DNA of 64,000 nt from Butyricimonas paravirosa (GCF_032878955.1 NZ_CP043839.1:1178001-1242000), one strand, 5' to 3'. Counted from the stretch's first letter, positions 53,674 through 63,254 are shown. Translations and numbers: made by a program. The notes: generated from the letters alone by a model not told the origin.

Positions 53674-53910
53674 CAATAAACCTTCGTTTTTTGAGCCATG
53701 CAGCCTTATCATTAGCAAAAAACGTGCAAATTTAATCAAATATTACAACAGGAATTCAATTTTAACATTTATACTGTCATATCTATTTAATTATCTGATA
53801 TTTATTGATCATACATTTTTCTACTTTATAGCGATCTAGCTATATTCCATTCCTTCAAATTGATCCTGAAAACGATTTTATGCCTGCTATCAAAAAACGA
53901 AGGTTTATTG
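53674..53910. promoter_or_regulatory. Candidate invertible promoter element
   Basis: Perfect 21-bp inverted repeats lie at 53674-53694 and 53890-53910, sharing AATAAACCTTCGTTTTTTGA plus one more matching base, separated by 195 bp. The repeats contain the near-palindrome AACCTTCGTT. Inside, at 53727-53734 on the minus strand, is TAAATTTG, an exact -7 match, pointing to the gene at 53615. Inversion would point it to 53960. This is the arrangement of phase-variable promoters in Bacteroides. No recombinase gene is in the window. Confidence 0.5.
53727..53734 (-). promoter_or_regulatory. -7 box inside the inverted-repeat element
   Basis: TAAATTTG on the minus strand matches TAnnTTTG, with a TTG about 22 nt upstream. 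It lies near the left repeat and points at the lipoprotein gene 52467-53615. Confidence 0.45.
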
Positions 53911-53959
53911 ATAGTCTAACTTGATTATAAAAAGATGTCTAATTAATATTCAATGAAGT

Positions 53960-55855
53960 ATGAAAAACAAATTACTATTGTTATTAGCTTTAAGTATTGC
54001 ATTTTTTACAGGTTGTAAAGATGATGATGATCCAGAACCACCCACGATAGACAAAATTGTCGGGCAGTATTCCGGAGAAAATTTAAAAGCCACTATTGAC
54101 GGAATCTCTGCACCGGAAGGAACTTCTGTACAAATTATTCAAAAAGATGACAACACGACTTCTTTCAAGTTAATCAACATAGTTCCCGGCTATCCCGAAT
54201 TCGAAATTCCCAATGTCACGTTCGAAGCTCTCAGTCGCACTTATTACAGTCAATTAAAAGGCTCCATAACCGACAATGTCAGTGGATATACCGTTCAGGC
54301 CAACGCTAATATTGAGGACGAGATCATGGAAATTAACATCTCGATCACGGAAATTGAAGGAGAACCAGCAAGTGCGGAAAGTTTCTACAACAAAACGTTT
54401 AAAGGAGAAATGGCCATCGATCTGGGACTAGCCCCCATAACCATGACTCAACGCGTGTACGTGAACAAGCCATCAGATAAAGACCCGAACAAACTCCGCT
54501 TGAGAATCGAGAACTTCTCATTCCAAGGCATCAATCTAGGGACTATACAACTAGACACCGTCTCTTTCGTAAAAAGAGGAGAAGTATACGGATTCACGGC
54601 AAAAGACCGGGAACTTACAGACTTGGAAATTCCCGGTGTAACAGGGGTAAAACTAACTGCTCGCGGAGCCATCGTCGAAGATCACATCATGAAACTGAAT
54701 CTCGTGGTGGATGCCTCCCCCTTGACTGTTAATGTTACTTTTACGGGAGACACAATCACGGAAAGCGCTGACACTAAAATCAACTTAATAATTGAAGGGG
54801 ATGCCGTAGCCACACAACCGGATAATTCAAAAACATCCTCTATTTACATTTTCAAAATCTGGGAAACAGCTACTGCCAGCCAACTAAAGCTAACACCTAA
54901 GATTGAACTCCCGAAAGGCGCCACATTGGATTCCATTGTCGTTCGATATTCAGACGGGACGAAATCCATACTCAAAGAAGGTGAATCCATTGATTTCTCC
55001 AAAATTGAAGGAGAAAAATACGACGTAAAATATCACATTACACCCGAAGACGTACGCTATCCCAGCACCAAAACTCTCCGCTTAGAGAAAATGCCGGAAT
55101 TCAAATCCATCTACCAAATGAATAGCTGGATTACTCCAGAAGGGAAAGAGTATCAAGAACCGGTGAACATGGCCAGTTCCAATATGGCTGCAGATTTCTT
55201 TCCTTTATCAGGAATGATGATCGGTCACCCCGAATTAACAGCAACACCCTATCCCGTTACACAAGACGGAGATGCAGCGAAAATCATAACAAGAGACACG
55301 TACGGTGGTTATATCGCATTCATGGCTGTCGTGCTACCTAAAGTTACTGCCGGAACATTATTCAACGGAACATTCGATTTAGATGCCACCGCACCCTTGA
55401 AAAGTACCCACTTCGGGGAAGCTTACCGGGGAACAGCAGCTCCCGTAGCCTTCAAATTCACATACAAATACACGCCTGGAACAACGTACTTCAACACGGT
55501 AGTTAAAACAGAGGGTTCCACCACGACAGTTACCGCAGAAGAAATTCCGGACAAAATAGACGAGTGTTCTTTAATCGCCTACTTATACGAAGTCGATTCT
55601 TACAATGACCACCTAGACGGAACAAATATCAACGAATCCAAGAAAGTAATCCTAAAAGCTGCTTTCAGTGGCGGATCTCAAGACAACTTTATAGAAAAAA
55701 CGGTCAATTTCGAACCCACGGGAAATGGTTCATTTGACCCTGCCAACAAAAAGTACAAGCTTGCCATTGTCTGCACCCCAAGTAAAGAAGGAGATTCCTA
55801 CAAAGGAGCTCCTAACAGCACGTTATGGGTAAAATCTTTGGAAATAACCTATTAA
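53960..55855 (+). CDS. Lipoprotein with calycin-like repeats and C-terminal PCMD domain
   Basis: A 631-aa lipoprotein with signal MKNKLLLLLALSIAFFTGC and acidic KDDDDPEPP. The first 280 residues resemble two rounds of the calycin-like module found in its neighbours (ATIDGISAPEGTSVQI... NIVPGYPEFEIPNVTF). The C-terminal 250 residues (MNSWITPEGKEYQEPVNMASSN, GDAAKIITRDTYGGYIAFM, FNGTFDLDATAPL) match the putative carbohydrate-metabolism domain PCMD. Surface glycan binding is plausible. It is the only family member on the plus strand and faces the possible invertible promoter. Confidence 0.85.
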   Translation: MKNKLLLLLALSIAFFTGCKDDDDPEPPTIDKIVGQYSGENLKATIDGISAPEGTSVQIIQKDDNTTSFKLINIVPGYPEFEIPNVTFEALSRTYYSQLKGSITDNVSGYTVQANANIEDEIMEINISITEIEGEPASAESFYNKTFKGEMAIDLGLAPITMTQRVYVNKPSDKDPNKLRLRIENFSFQGINLGTIQLDTVSFVKRGEVYGFTAKDRELTDLEIPGVTGVKLTARGAIVEDHIMKLNLVVDASPLTVNVTFTGDTITESADTKINLIIEGDAVATQPDNSKTSSIYIFKIWETATASQLKLTPKIELPKGATLDSIVVRYSDGTKSILKEGESIDFSKIEGEKYDVKYHITPEDVRYPSTKTLRLEKMPEFKSIYQMNSWITPEGKEYQEPVNMASSNMAADFFPLSGMMIGHPELTATPYPVTQDGDAAKIITRDTYGGYIAFMAVVLPKVTAGTLFNGTFDLDATAPLKSTHFGEAYRGTAAPVAFKFTYKYTPGTTYFNTVVKTEGSTTTVTAEEIPDKIDECSLIAYLYEVDSYNDHLDGTNINESKKVILKAAFSGGSQDNFIEKTVNFEPTGNGSFDPANKKYKLAIVCTPSKEGDSYKGAPNSTLWVKSLEITY

Positions 55856-55860
55856 TACAC

Positions 55861-55899
55861 ATTGTCCGGGTACATATTAAATATACCCGGACAATTTTT
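55861..55899 (+). terminator. Terminator of the PCMD lipoprotein gene
   Basis: ATTGTCCGGGTA and TACCCGGACAAT form a perfect 12-bp stem followed by TTTTT; it starts 6 nt after the stop at 55855. Confidence 0.9.
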
Positions 55900-55936
55900 A
55901 AATGCTTCACATATCTAGAAATTTCTTTTCCTAACA

Positions 55937-57013
55937 CTACTCGGCTCCTTTGAATTGCAATCCCACCTGCATAGCAGTCGTTACTTCCAACGCACCCGGC
56001 AGATTTTCCAGAATCGGTCCAATAGGAACAGATATAGTTTTCCCGAGAATACTAGCCTCGAATGCCATATCCTCCGGGATCAAACTCTCAACCATCGGTA
56101 ACAGAGGGCCCAATTGTTTCAGCAGCACCTCATCCAAATAAACGTACAACGCATCTTTACCATCCGCTCCCACAGTCTTTTCAAAATGCACAGGAATCCC
56201 ATTAGCCAACAATTGCTCAACAGCACCAAGAATCGGATCCGTTCCCGTTGAACGTCCCTCTTGATCCATATCAACCTGTCGCATAATCATATCCAAGCTC
56301 AAAAACACGTAACAAACACCATCTTTCACGCAATACTGTGCCAGATTCAACGGTGAACTCTGCCAATCAGCCTCCGGTTCCGGATTTTCTTCTGTTACAG
56401 TAGCTGTATTATAAGTCGCCACGATATTTCCATCTTCCCTGAAAGTCACGTTTTGTAAATAATTCTTTAGCTCTTTTGCCAACATCGTGGGAGCCATAGT
56501 CGCCAGCAATCCTGTAGTGATCTTCATTTTAGTAAATCCCAAATCGACCTCTGTCAAAGGATAATCGTGAGGAGTCCATGCCATTTTTACTGATGAAAAA
56601 TCCCATGTCTTCATCAACTCATTTTGGGCAAACTTCACGTTCACGTTCACCGTCAACTTCCCTTTCACGATAGAACCTTCCAAAGTCACTGTTCGGGAAT
56701 CATTTTTATTCTCGGCAGAGAACGTATAAACCGAACTGCCGGACTCCAATGGAACACTAGAGAATACTGTTTCACTCTCTCCCGGGACAACCCCTTGCAA
56801 CTTCAAGGTTGCACTCTTTCCATCCGCAGAATTAAAATCAACAGATTTCCCGATAAATACAGCGTTACTATACTTCAAATCTAACACCCGATCCGTACTC
56901 GTTGTAGAATAAATCCCGTTAAAATCTTTCGGCGTGTCTTTATTGTCACTATCGCTACAACTAGCAAAAAATACAATTCCTAAAACCATTAATAATAAAA
57001 ACTTGTTCTTCAT
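55937..57013 (-). CDS. Lipoprotein, DUF4925-like (copy 2)
   Basis: A 358-aa lipoprotein with MKNKFLLLMVLGIVFFASC, then SDSDNKDTPKD. The N-terminal module (VLDLKYSNAVFIGKSVDFN...ATLKLQGVVPGESETV) and later EDGNIVATYNTATVT match the neighbour at 52467. A C-terminal LENLPGALEVTTAMQVGLQFKG completes the same fold. Same strand and family as 52467 and 57148. Function unknown. Confidence 0.85.
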   Translation of the reverse strand: MKNKFLLLMVLGIVFFASCSDSDNKDTPKDFNGIYSTTSTDRVLDLKYSNAVFIGKSVDFNSADGKSATLKLQGVVPGESETVFSSVPLESGSSVYTFSAENKNDSRTVTLEGSIVKGKLTVNVNVKFAQNELMKTWDFSSVKMAWTPHDYPLTEVDLGFTKMKITTGLLATMAPTMLAKELKNYLQNVTFREDGNIVATYNTATVTEENPEPEADWQSSPLNLAQYCVKDGVCYVFLSLDMIMRQVDMDQEGRSTGTDPILGAVEQLLANGIPVHFEKTVGADGKDALYVYLDEVLLKQLGPLLPMVESLIPEDMAFEASILGKTISVPIGPILENLPGALEVTTAMQVGLQFKGAE

Positions 57014-57085
57014 AACATTTCATTTAACTATTTATAATAACTCCACTCTACCTATATAAAGAATATTCCATATAAATCATTTTCC

Positions 57086-57126
57086 ACAAAAAGAGAGTCA
57101 CATCACCATATGCAACATAACTCTCT
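57086..57126 (-). terminator. Terminator of the third DUF4925-like lipoprotein gene
   Basis: On the minus strand AGAGAGT and ACTCTCT form a stem around an AT-rich loop, followed by TTTTTGTGG. It starts about 21 nt after the stop at 57148. Confidence 0.7.
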
Positions 57127-57147
57127 AAATCGTCTTGTACAATATTA

Positions 57148-58101
57148 CTATTCAGCGGTTTTCTTTTGCGTCAACACCAATCCCAGTTCCGCCGTTTTCC
57201 CTTCTTGGATAATCGGTCCCAAATCCGTGATAAATCCAGCGTAACTCTGGAATTCTTCAGGCATAACCTCTCCCAACATAGGAAGCAAAGACATAAATGG
57301 TAATAACGTCTCCCGGGTCATATAGACATCCATTGTCTCTTTTTCCGTATCTTTCGTGATCTCAAAAGGAAGGCCCTGTTCCAGCACGACCATGATCTCT
57401 GTCAACGGGTCAGAAGTACTACGCCCGATATCCTCCACGATACCTGCAATATTTGCAGAGATATACAACTTTCCTCCCACCAAATTATAAAAGGCCATAC
57501 CTTTAGGAGACGTTGCATATTGCGGATTATTCATATCACTATTGTAAGAAGCCGTGATATTGCCATCACTCGTGAATGTTATATCCCTTAGAAAAGTGGG
57601 TAACATCCATCCAAATATACCATTCACAAACCCTATCACGTTCTCCGGAGCGACCTCGGTCTCACCGTATTTCACCTTTTCCTTATCTGTCGTGAAAGTA
57701 AAATGTGTGGCCATAATGCCTGCATCCAGATTTCCTACCGCCCAAGTTCCCTCAATATCCGTGGCCTTATTCTTTACCGCAAGAGTCAGGTTCATTTTTC
57801 CTCCTTCAATTTTCCCGGAAACCTTCACTTCCCGGAAATCATTACTGCTCGTACCTTCCACTACATTTCCCGTGATCGTCACGGGAATCGCCAATGCCGG
57901 TTCTCCCGGAATCACGTTACCCAAGGTTAGCGTGTTACCTGATAAAGCGACACTCTTTCCACTCAATGCCATCCCGTCCCTTGACAACTCCAATCCAGAA
58001 TCTTTATATGTCCCGTCATAATTCGGGTCCTTGTCATCATCGCTGCAAGCGGAAAAAAACACGACTCCTAAAATCAACAGTAATAATAATTTGTTACTCA
58101 T
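57148..58101 (-). CDS. Lipoprotein, DUF4925-like (copy 3)
   Basis: A 317-aa lipoprotein: MSNKLLLLLILGVVFFSAC, SDDDKDPNYDG, then the shared module (LELSRDGMALSGKSVALSGNTLTLGNVIPGEPAL) and SDGNITASYNSDMNNPQY. It is the shortest of the three DUF4925-like members and has its own terminator. Confidence 0.85.
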   Translation of the reverse strand: MSNKLLLLLILGVVFFSACSDDDKDPNYDGTYKDSGLELSRDGMALSGKSVALSGNTLTLGNVIPGEPALAIPVTITGNVVEGTSSNDFREVKVSGKIEGGKMNLTLAVKNKATDIEGTWAVGNLDAGIMATHFTFTTDKEKVKYGETEVAPENVIGFVNGIFGWMLPTFLRDITFTSDGNITASYNSDMNNPQYATSPKGMAFYNLVGGKLYISANIAGIVEDIGRSTSDPLTEIMVVLEQGLPFEITKDTEKETMDVYMTRETLLPFMSLLPMLGEVMPEEFQSYAGFITDLGPIIQEGKTAELGLVLTQKKTAE

Positions 58102-58265
58102 AATCGATCATTTGTTGGTTAATAATATTTGGAATAAATTCCTAAATATTAATTTACAGCAAAGTGTAAGCCCAAGTTCCAATAAATCGCCTCTAATTCC
58201 GCAACACACCCCAATAACAAGTGTCTATTTTCGCATAAACCCGCGAATTACGTCCTTACTTTTAT

Positions 58266-58273
58266 TACCTTTG
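58266..58273 (+). promoter_or_regulatory. Candidate -7 box of the RluA gene
   Basis: TACCTTTG is an exact TAnnTTTG match, 23 nt before the ATG at 58297. Confidence 0.45.
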
Positions 58274-58296
58274 TCCCCAATTAAACAAATAAACCC

Positions 58297-59196
58297 ATGA
58301 GACCCCAGAATTCACCCCGTGCCAAAGCCCCGCGTAGCCGTAGTTTCGAAGTACAAGAAGAAAACACGTTAATGCCTTTCCTGTTACAAGCTTTACATGA
58401 CCAAAGCAGGACAGCCGTGAAATCATTCCTCGCCCACAAACTCGTGCAGGTGAACAACCGTGTCACCACACAATTCGACACGCCACTCAAACCCGGGGAC
58501 ACGGTAACCGTCGGGATGAACAAAAATGCGGCTCCTTTCCATCACCCCATGCTCAACATCCTGCATGAGGACGAACACCTGATTGTCGTGGAAAAGGCAA
58601 GCGGGTTACTCTCCATGGGAACAGAGCGGGATAAAACCAAAACAGCCTATTACATCCTGAACAACTACGTGAAAAATAAAGATCCCCGGAACCATATCTT
58701 TATCCTGCATCGCCTAGACAAAGAAACCTCTGGTGTCATGATGTTTGCCAAAAACAAAAAAGTTCAAGAAATCCTACAAAAAAACTGGAACGAAATGATC
58801 CGGGAACGGAAATATGTCGCCGTCATCGAGGGATGCCCGCAACCGAAACAAGGACAGGTGAAATCCTACATCAGCGAGAACAAAGCTCTGATCGTCCACT
58901 CCACTTCTTCACAAGACGGGAAATTGGCCATCACGAACTACACGACCTTAAAATCGAACCGGCAATTCTCACTCGTGGAACTTGAATTGGAAACCGGACG
59001 CAAAAACCAAATTAGGGTACATATGCAGGAAATCGGACACCCCGTTACCGGAGACCCCAAATACGGGGCCACGAAAAACCCCTTGCACCGCTTGGCCTTA
59101 CACGCTTTCAAGCTCACTTTTATCCATCCCGTCACGGGAAAAGAAATGAAATTCGAGACCCCCGTTCCCACGAAATTCACGACCCTGTTCAAGTAA
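58297..59196 (+). CDS. RluA-family 23S rRNA pseudouridine synthase
   Basis: A 299-aa enzyme: an N-terminal S4 RNA-binding region (SRTAVKSFLAHKLVQVNN, about 35-55) and the RluA catalytic domain with the motif HRLDKETSGVMMFAK holding the catalytic Asp. Later motifs are LELETGRKNQIRVHMQEIGHPVTGDPKYG and the C-terminal RLALHAFKLTF. It converts specific uridines to pseudouridine in rRNA. Stand-alone. Confidence 0.94.
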   Translation: MRPQNSPRAKAPRSRSFEVQEENTLMPFLLQALHDQSRTAVKSFLAHKLVQVNNRVTTQFDTPLKPGDTVTVGMNKNAAPFHHPMLNILHEDEHLIVVEKASGLLSMGTERDKTKTAYYILNNYVKNKDPRNHIFILHRLDKETSGVMMFAKNKKVQEILQKNWNEMIRERKYVAVIEGCPQPKQGQVKSYISENKALIVHSTSSQDGKLAITNYTTLKSNRQFSLVELELETGRKNQIRVHMQEIGHPVTGDPKYGATKNPLHRLALHAFKLTFIHPVTGKEMKFETPVPTKFTTLFK

Positions 59197-59383
59197 CTCG
59201 CTCCGTACACTCACCGGAATCGTAAGCGTGTCTCGTTAATATATTGATTCTATTTCAAAATAAAATCAAGTACATATTCACACCTCCGGCACGTCAACTT
59301 TCCGTTGACTTACCGTTGACTTACTAACGAGACCACGGCACAACTACAATGCAAGTAATACTCTTTACCCTAGAAGAAGAGGA

Positions 59384-59419
59384 ATAAAAAACGGGGAACA
59401 CTCCTAAAAGCACTCCCCG
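59384..59419 (-). terminator. Terminator of hutU
   Basis: On the minus strand CGGGGAGTGC and the pairing TTCCCCG form a stem followed by TTTTTTATT, 20 nt after the hutU stop. Confidence 0.85.
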
Positions 59420-59438
59420 CACATCAAAAATATTTTAT

Positions 59439-61448
59439 TTAAAACAATGACTCGATCAACTGGTCATCGGCAAAATTCGGTAACGTCACCTTCAAATTCG
59501 GGTTTGCTTCCATGGCACGTTTAATGGCAAAAACAGCCCCCTCGTTACGAGCCCAGCTACGACGGGAGATTCCATTATTCACGTCCCAGAATAACATATT
59601 CTTCAAACGTCTGTCGCTATCGGCAGAACCGTCAAGCATCATTCCGAAACCACCGTTAATAACTTCTCCCCAACCTACGCCACCACCATTGTGGATAGAT
59701 ACCCAAGTCGCACCGCGGAAAGAATCCCCGATCACGTTCTGGATAGCCATGTCGGCCGTGAAACGAGATCCGTCATATATATTTGAAGTCTCTCGATAAG
59801 GAGAATCCGTACCGGAAACGTCATGATGATCACGTCCTAAAATCACGGGAGCAGAAATTTCCCCGGCAGCGATAGCCTTGTTAAACGCCTCGGCAATCTT
59901 AACACGACCTTCAGCATCGGCATACAAGATCCGGGCTTGCGACCCAACGACCAAATGATTCTCCATAGCAGCCTTGATCCAACGGATATTATCATCCATC
60001 TGTTGTTGAATCTCTTTCGGAGAATGTGTCTTGATTTCCTCTAACACACGAGCTGCAATCTCATCCGTCTTCGCCAAATCCTTCGGGTCACCACTGGAAC
60101 ATACCCAACGGAACGGACCAAAACCGTAGTCAAAACACATCGGTCCCATAATGTCCTGCACGTATGACGGGTATTTGAAATCACCGTTCGGTTTCATGAT
60201 GTCAGCACCCGCACGGGAAGACTCCAACAGGAATGCGTTACCGTAATCAAAGAAATAAGTATTGAAACGTGCCACGCACTTGTTAATAGCAGCCACGTGA
60301 CGACGCAAAGATTCTTGTACCTTTTGCTTGAATAACTCCGGTTCTTCGGCCATCATCCGCTTGGACTCCTCGAAACTCACGCCCACGGGATAGTAACCAC
60401 CGGCCCACGGGTTATGCAATGAAGTCTGGTCTGATCCCAGTTCAACAGGCACATCACCCTCCGCGAAACGTTCCCACACGTCCACCACGTTCCCCTGGTA
60501 AGCAATGGAAACAGTCTCTTTCTTCTCACGAGCCACTTTCACCCGTTCCACCAGTTTATCCAAATCATCAATCACCTCATCCACCCATCCTTGAGAGTGA
60601 CGGGTATGCGTGGCTTTCGGGTTAATCTCGGCTGTAATACTGATACATCCGGCAATATTCCCGGCTTTCGGCTGCGCACCCGACATACCACCTAATCCCG
60701 CGGTGATAAACAATTTTCCGGCTAATCCTTCTCCATGTTTGGAAATCTTACGCCCGGCATTCAACACGGTAATCGTGGTTCCGTGAACAATTCCCTGCGG
60801 ACCGATATACATGAACGAGCCTGCAGTCATCTGCCCGTACTGGGAAACACCCAAAGCGTTAAAACGTTCCCAATCATCCGGTTTGGAATAATTCGGGATT
60901 ACCATACCGTTCGTAACCACTACACGCGGAGCATCCTTATGCGACGGGAACAATCCCATCGGGTGACCGGAATATAATACCAACGTCTGCTCGTCGGTCA
61001 TTTCCGACAAATACTTCATTGCCAGACGATACTGAGCCCAGTTCTGGAACACCGCCCCGTTGCCCCCGTAAGTAATCAACTCGTGAGGATGTTGAGCCAC
61101 GGCATAATCCAGATTATTATTCATCATCAGCATGATACCCGCCGCTTGCAGGCTCTTGTGAGGATAATCATTGATATTATGAGCATACATCTTGTAATCC
61201 GGACGGAAACGATACATGTAAATACGCCCGTATTTCTCCAACTCCTCGGCAAACTCCGGGGCCAACACGGCATGGTGTTTCGGGTCAAAATAACGTAAAG
61301 CGTTACGTATCGCCAGTTTCTTTTCTTCTTTCGTCAGGATGTCTTTCCTTTTAGGGGCATGGTTAATCTCCGGCTCGTAAGCCTTCGGAGCCGGCAATTC
61401 TGCCGGAATCCCTTCCCTAATTGATTGTTGAAATTCTTGTAATGTCAT
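59439..61448 (-). CDS. hutU: Urocanate hydratase
   Basis: A 669-aa NAD+-dependent urocanase, the second step of histidine degradation. The NAD-binding and active regions are visible: TYGGNGAVFQNWAQYRLAMKYL, LYSGHPMGLFPSH, GLGGMSGAQPKAGNIAGC, VELGSDQTSLHNPWAGG, and FDYGFGPFRWVCSSG. Length is normal for this longer Bacteroidetes form. It is the only hut gene in the window; hutH, hutI and others are not adjacent. Confidence 0.96.
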   Translation of the reverse strand: MTLQEFQQSIREGIPAELPAPKAYEPEINHAPKRKDILTKEEKKLAIRNALRYFDPKHHAVLAPEFAEELEKYGRIYMYRFRPDYKMYAHNINDYPHKSLQAAGIMLMMNNNLDYAVAQHPHELITYGGNGAVFQNWAQYRLAMKYLSEMTDEQTLVLYSGHPMGLFPSHKDAPRVVVTNGMVIPNYSKPDDWERFNALGVSQYGQMTAGSFMYIGPQGIVHGTTITVLNAGRKISKHGEGLAGKLFITAGLGGMSGAQPKAGNIAGCISITAEINPKATHTRHSQGWVDEVIDDLDKLVERVKVAREKKETVSIAYQGNVVDVWERFAEGDVPVELGSDQTSLHNPWAGGYYPVGVSFEESKRMMAEEPELFKQKVQESLRRHVAAINKCVARFNTYFFDYGNAFLLESSRAGADIMKPNGDFKYPSYVQDIMGPMCFDYGFGPFRWVCSSGDPKDLAKTDEIAARVLEEIKTHSPKEIQQQMDDNIRWIKAAMENHLVVGSQARILYADAEGRVKIAEAFNKAIAAGEISAPVILGRDHHDVSGTDSPYRETSNIYDGSRFTADMAIQNVIGDSFRGATWVSIHNGGGVGWGEVINGGFGMMLDGSADSDRRLKNMLFWDVNNGISRRSWARNEGAVFAIKRAMEANPNLKVTLPNFADDQLIESLF

Positions 61449-61605
61449 TATATTATCTTTTACTTCATTTTATTATTGCCATTCCCCACGAATCAACTAA
61501 TAATCATCAATTTAGTCTCTACTTTCTCCTCTTTTAGTTTTTAACTTTTAGTTTTTAGCTCACCAATCGGCTGGCTAAATTAATATTTTCAAATGAAAAA
61601 AACAC

Positions 61606-61613
61606 TATTTTTG
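61606..61613 (+). promoter_or_regulatory. Candidate -7 box of the DUF2027-Smr gene
   Basis: TATTTTTG is an exact TAnnTTTG match 24 nt before the ATG at 61638. It lies inside the longer version of the reading frame (61593) and so supports 61638 as the start. Confidence 0.5.
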
Positions 61614-61637
61614 CCTAACAATAAAACAGAAGACGAC

Positions 61638-62639
61638 ATGAATATAAGAATAGGCGACATTGTACGATTTATATCAGACAAGCTAGAGGGTAAAGTTACC
61701 GGCATCATTGACAACAACACCGTGAACGTGTATTGTGACGAATACGGGTTCGAAATTCCTGCATCCGTGAATAACCTGGTGGTCATTCATTCCGACAGCA
61801 ACACGACAAAAATGGTTTCCGCCACGTCCGCATCCGGACAGAAAAACGTGGTCATGGAATCGGCCGATACCCTTTACATCGCGTTCGTCCCCGAAAATTT
61901 CAACAACCTGACAGAAAGTCGGTTCGATATTTATTTCGTGAACGATACCACTCAAACCAGTCTTTATTCCATCTCGTTTCATGACGGGGAAAAGTACACC
62001 GGGATTACGGCAGGTAACTGCAACCCGAATACGACATACCTGATCGGCAATTACTCGCTCAAAGAAATCGACACGATTAAATCGATACACGTGCAATCAG
62101 TGTTCTACCAGAAAGGCGTTCACGTACTGAAAAACGCCATCGACACGCAAATCAAGGTCACCCCGGTAAACTTGTGTAAAGCGGGAGCTTACAAACATAC
62201 CCGCTGGTTTAATTCCACCTCACTACTCCGACCGCTGGACAAAGAATCCATCGTCAAAGAAGAAGGCTTGGAAACCATTCCGGAACAATTTTTACAAAAA
62301 ACACCTCATAAAACGGAAGACACGCCCCACAAGGAAACTCCCAAACAATCCAGTAGCAACATCATCGAGATCGACTTGCACATTGACAAGCTACTCGACG
62401 ACACGACAGGCATGGAAAACAAGGATATGCTGGACTACCAGATGGACGTGTTCCACAAAACACTGGAACAATACAAACTCCGCCGGGGCCAAAAGATCGT
62501 GTTCATACACGGCAAAGGAGACGGAGTATTAAGGCAACGTATCCTTTGGGAACTTCAAACCAAATACAAACGTTTCAACCATCAGGACGCCTCTTTCAAG
62601 CAATATGGTTACGGGGCCACGATGGTCACGATAAAATAA
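61638..62639 (+). CDS. DUF2027 plus C-terminal Smr domain protein
   Basis: A ~333-aa protein with an N-terminal DUF2027 region (IRIGDIVRFISDKLEGKVTGII) and a C-terminal Smr domain with IEIDLHIDKLL (LDLHG-like) and the active HGKGDGVLR. Smr domains are nucleases that cut DNA or stalled mRNA. This two-part form is specific to Bacteroidetes. The start at 61638 (MNIRIGD) is preferred because of the promoter box inside the longer frame. The stop codon abuts the stop of the opposite gene. Confidence 0.88.
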   Translation: MNIRIGDIVRFISDKLEGKVTGIIDNNTVNVYCDEYGFEIPASVNNLVVIHSDSNTTKMVSATSASGQKNVVMESADTLYIAFVPENFNNLTESRFDIYFVNDTTQTSLYSISFHDGEKYTGITAGNCNPNTTYLIGNYSLKEIDTIKSIHVQSVFYQKGVHVLKNAIDTQIKVTPVNLCKAGAYKHTRWFNSTSLLRPLDKESIVKEEGLETIPEQFLQKTPHKTEDTPHKETPKQSSSNIIEIDLHIDKLLDDTTGMENKDMLDYQMDVFHKTLEQYKLRRGQKIVFIHGKGDGVLRQRILWELQTKYKRFNHQDASFKQYGYGATMVTIK

Positions 62640-63254
62640 TCAAAGATTAAAGGAATACCCCACGGAACAGACCCAATTTTTCCCGTAAGGTGAATACTTA
62701 TCCTGTATCACGTCATAATAAAACATCACGGAAATAGAGCCTGTTCCGGTGGGAATAACTCCACCTCCCCCCACTAGCATCGTGGGGACATAACGGAAGT
62801 CAATCTTCTTCTCATACGATTTTCCCCAACTTCCCTTCAGTTCCGGCTGGATTTGGAGAGCAATATACCGCACCGGGTTCACCCGCCCGAACACGTTTAT
62901 CCCGAGATAATTCATATCATAACGATTGGAAGAATGGTGATAATTGTAACTTACCCCTCCTCCCGCCGAGAAGAACTCGTTCCAGCGATACCCGATCTGG
63001 GGAGAAACATCAATACTGGTATAATCCCCGAAGGACATCCCACAAGAGCCGCTTAATGTCCATTTTCCCGCTTTCCGGGACACGGACGATTTCAAGGGGA
63101 CACTCTTTTTCACGGGAGCTCTCACCACTTGGCGTTTTGCCCCGGATTTATAGATCGTGTCCAATCGAAAACCATTACGATTTTCCTGTGCATTCACTCG
63201 CCCGAAAGAAACGATTACCAACAGCAAACAAACAAAGCAGTATCTCATCATCAT
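62640..63254 (-). CDS. Putative outer-membrane protein
   Basis: A 204-aa exported protein with a signal peptide (MRYCFVCLLLVIVSFGRVNA) and alternating strands (GKWTLSGSCGMSFGDYTSIDVSPQIGY, FFSAGGGVSYNYHHSSN, WVCSVGYSFNL). It looks like a small beta-barrel with an aromatic C-terminus. Family not recognised. Its stop and the neighbour's stop are back to back. Upstream is the trxB terminator. Confidence 0.75.
   Translation of the reverse strand: MMMRYCFVCLLLVIVSFGRVNAQENRNGFRLDTIYKSGAKRQVVRAPVKKSVPLKSSVSRKAGKWTLSGSCGMSFGDYTSIDVSPQIGYRWNEFFSAGGGVSYNYHHSSNRYDMNYLGINVFGRVNPVRYIALQIQPELKGSWGKSYEKKIDFRYVPTMLVGGGGVIPTGTGSISVMFYYDVIQDKYSPYGKNWVCSVGYSFNL

Larger units (their letters stand above)
53616..53959. 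other. AT-rich divergent region with 21-bp inverted repeats
   Basis: 344 bp between the divergent lipoprotein genes. It holds the inverted repeats and promoter listed next; I see no gene in it. Confidence 0.7.

Noticed and set aside
53645..53839. 64-aa plus-strand frame in the divergent lipoprotein gap
   Set aside because: Aromatic, low-complexity product that crosses the inverted repeat; no start signal.
62640..62642. Frameshift or overlap artefact where two convergent genes touch
   Set aside because: The stop codons of the two genes abut exactly and both products have normal ends, so no error needs to be assumed.
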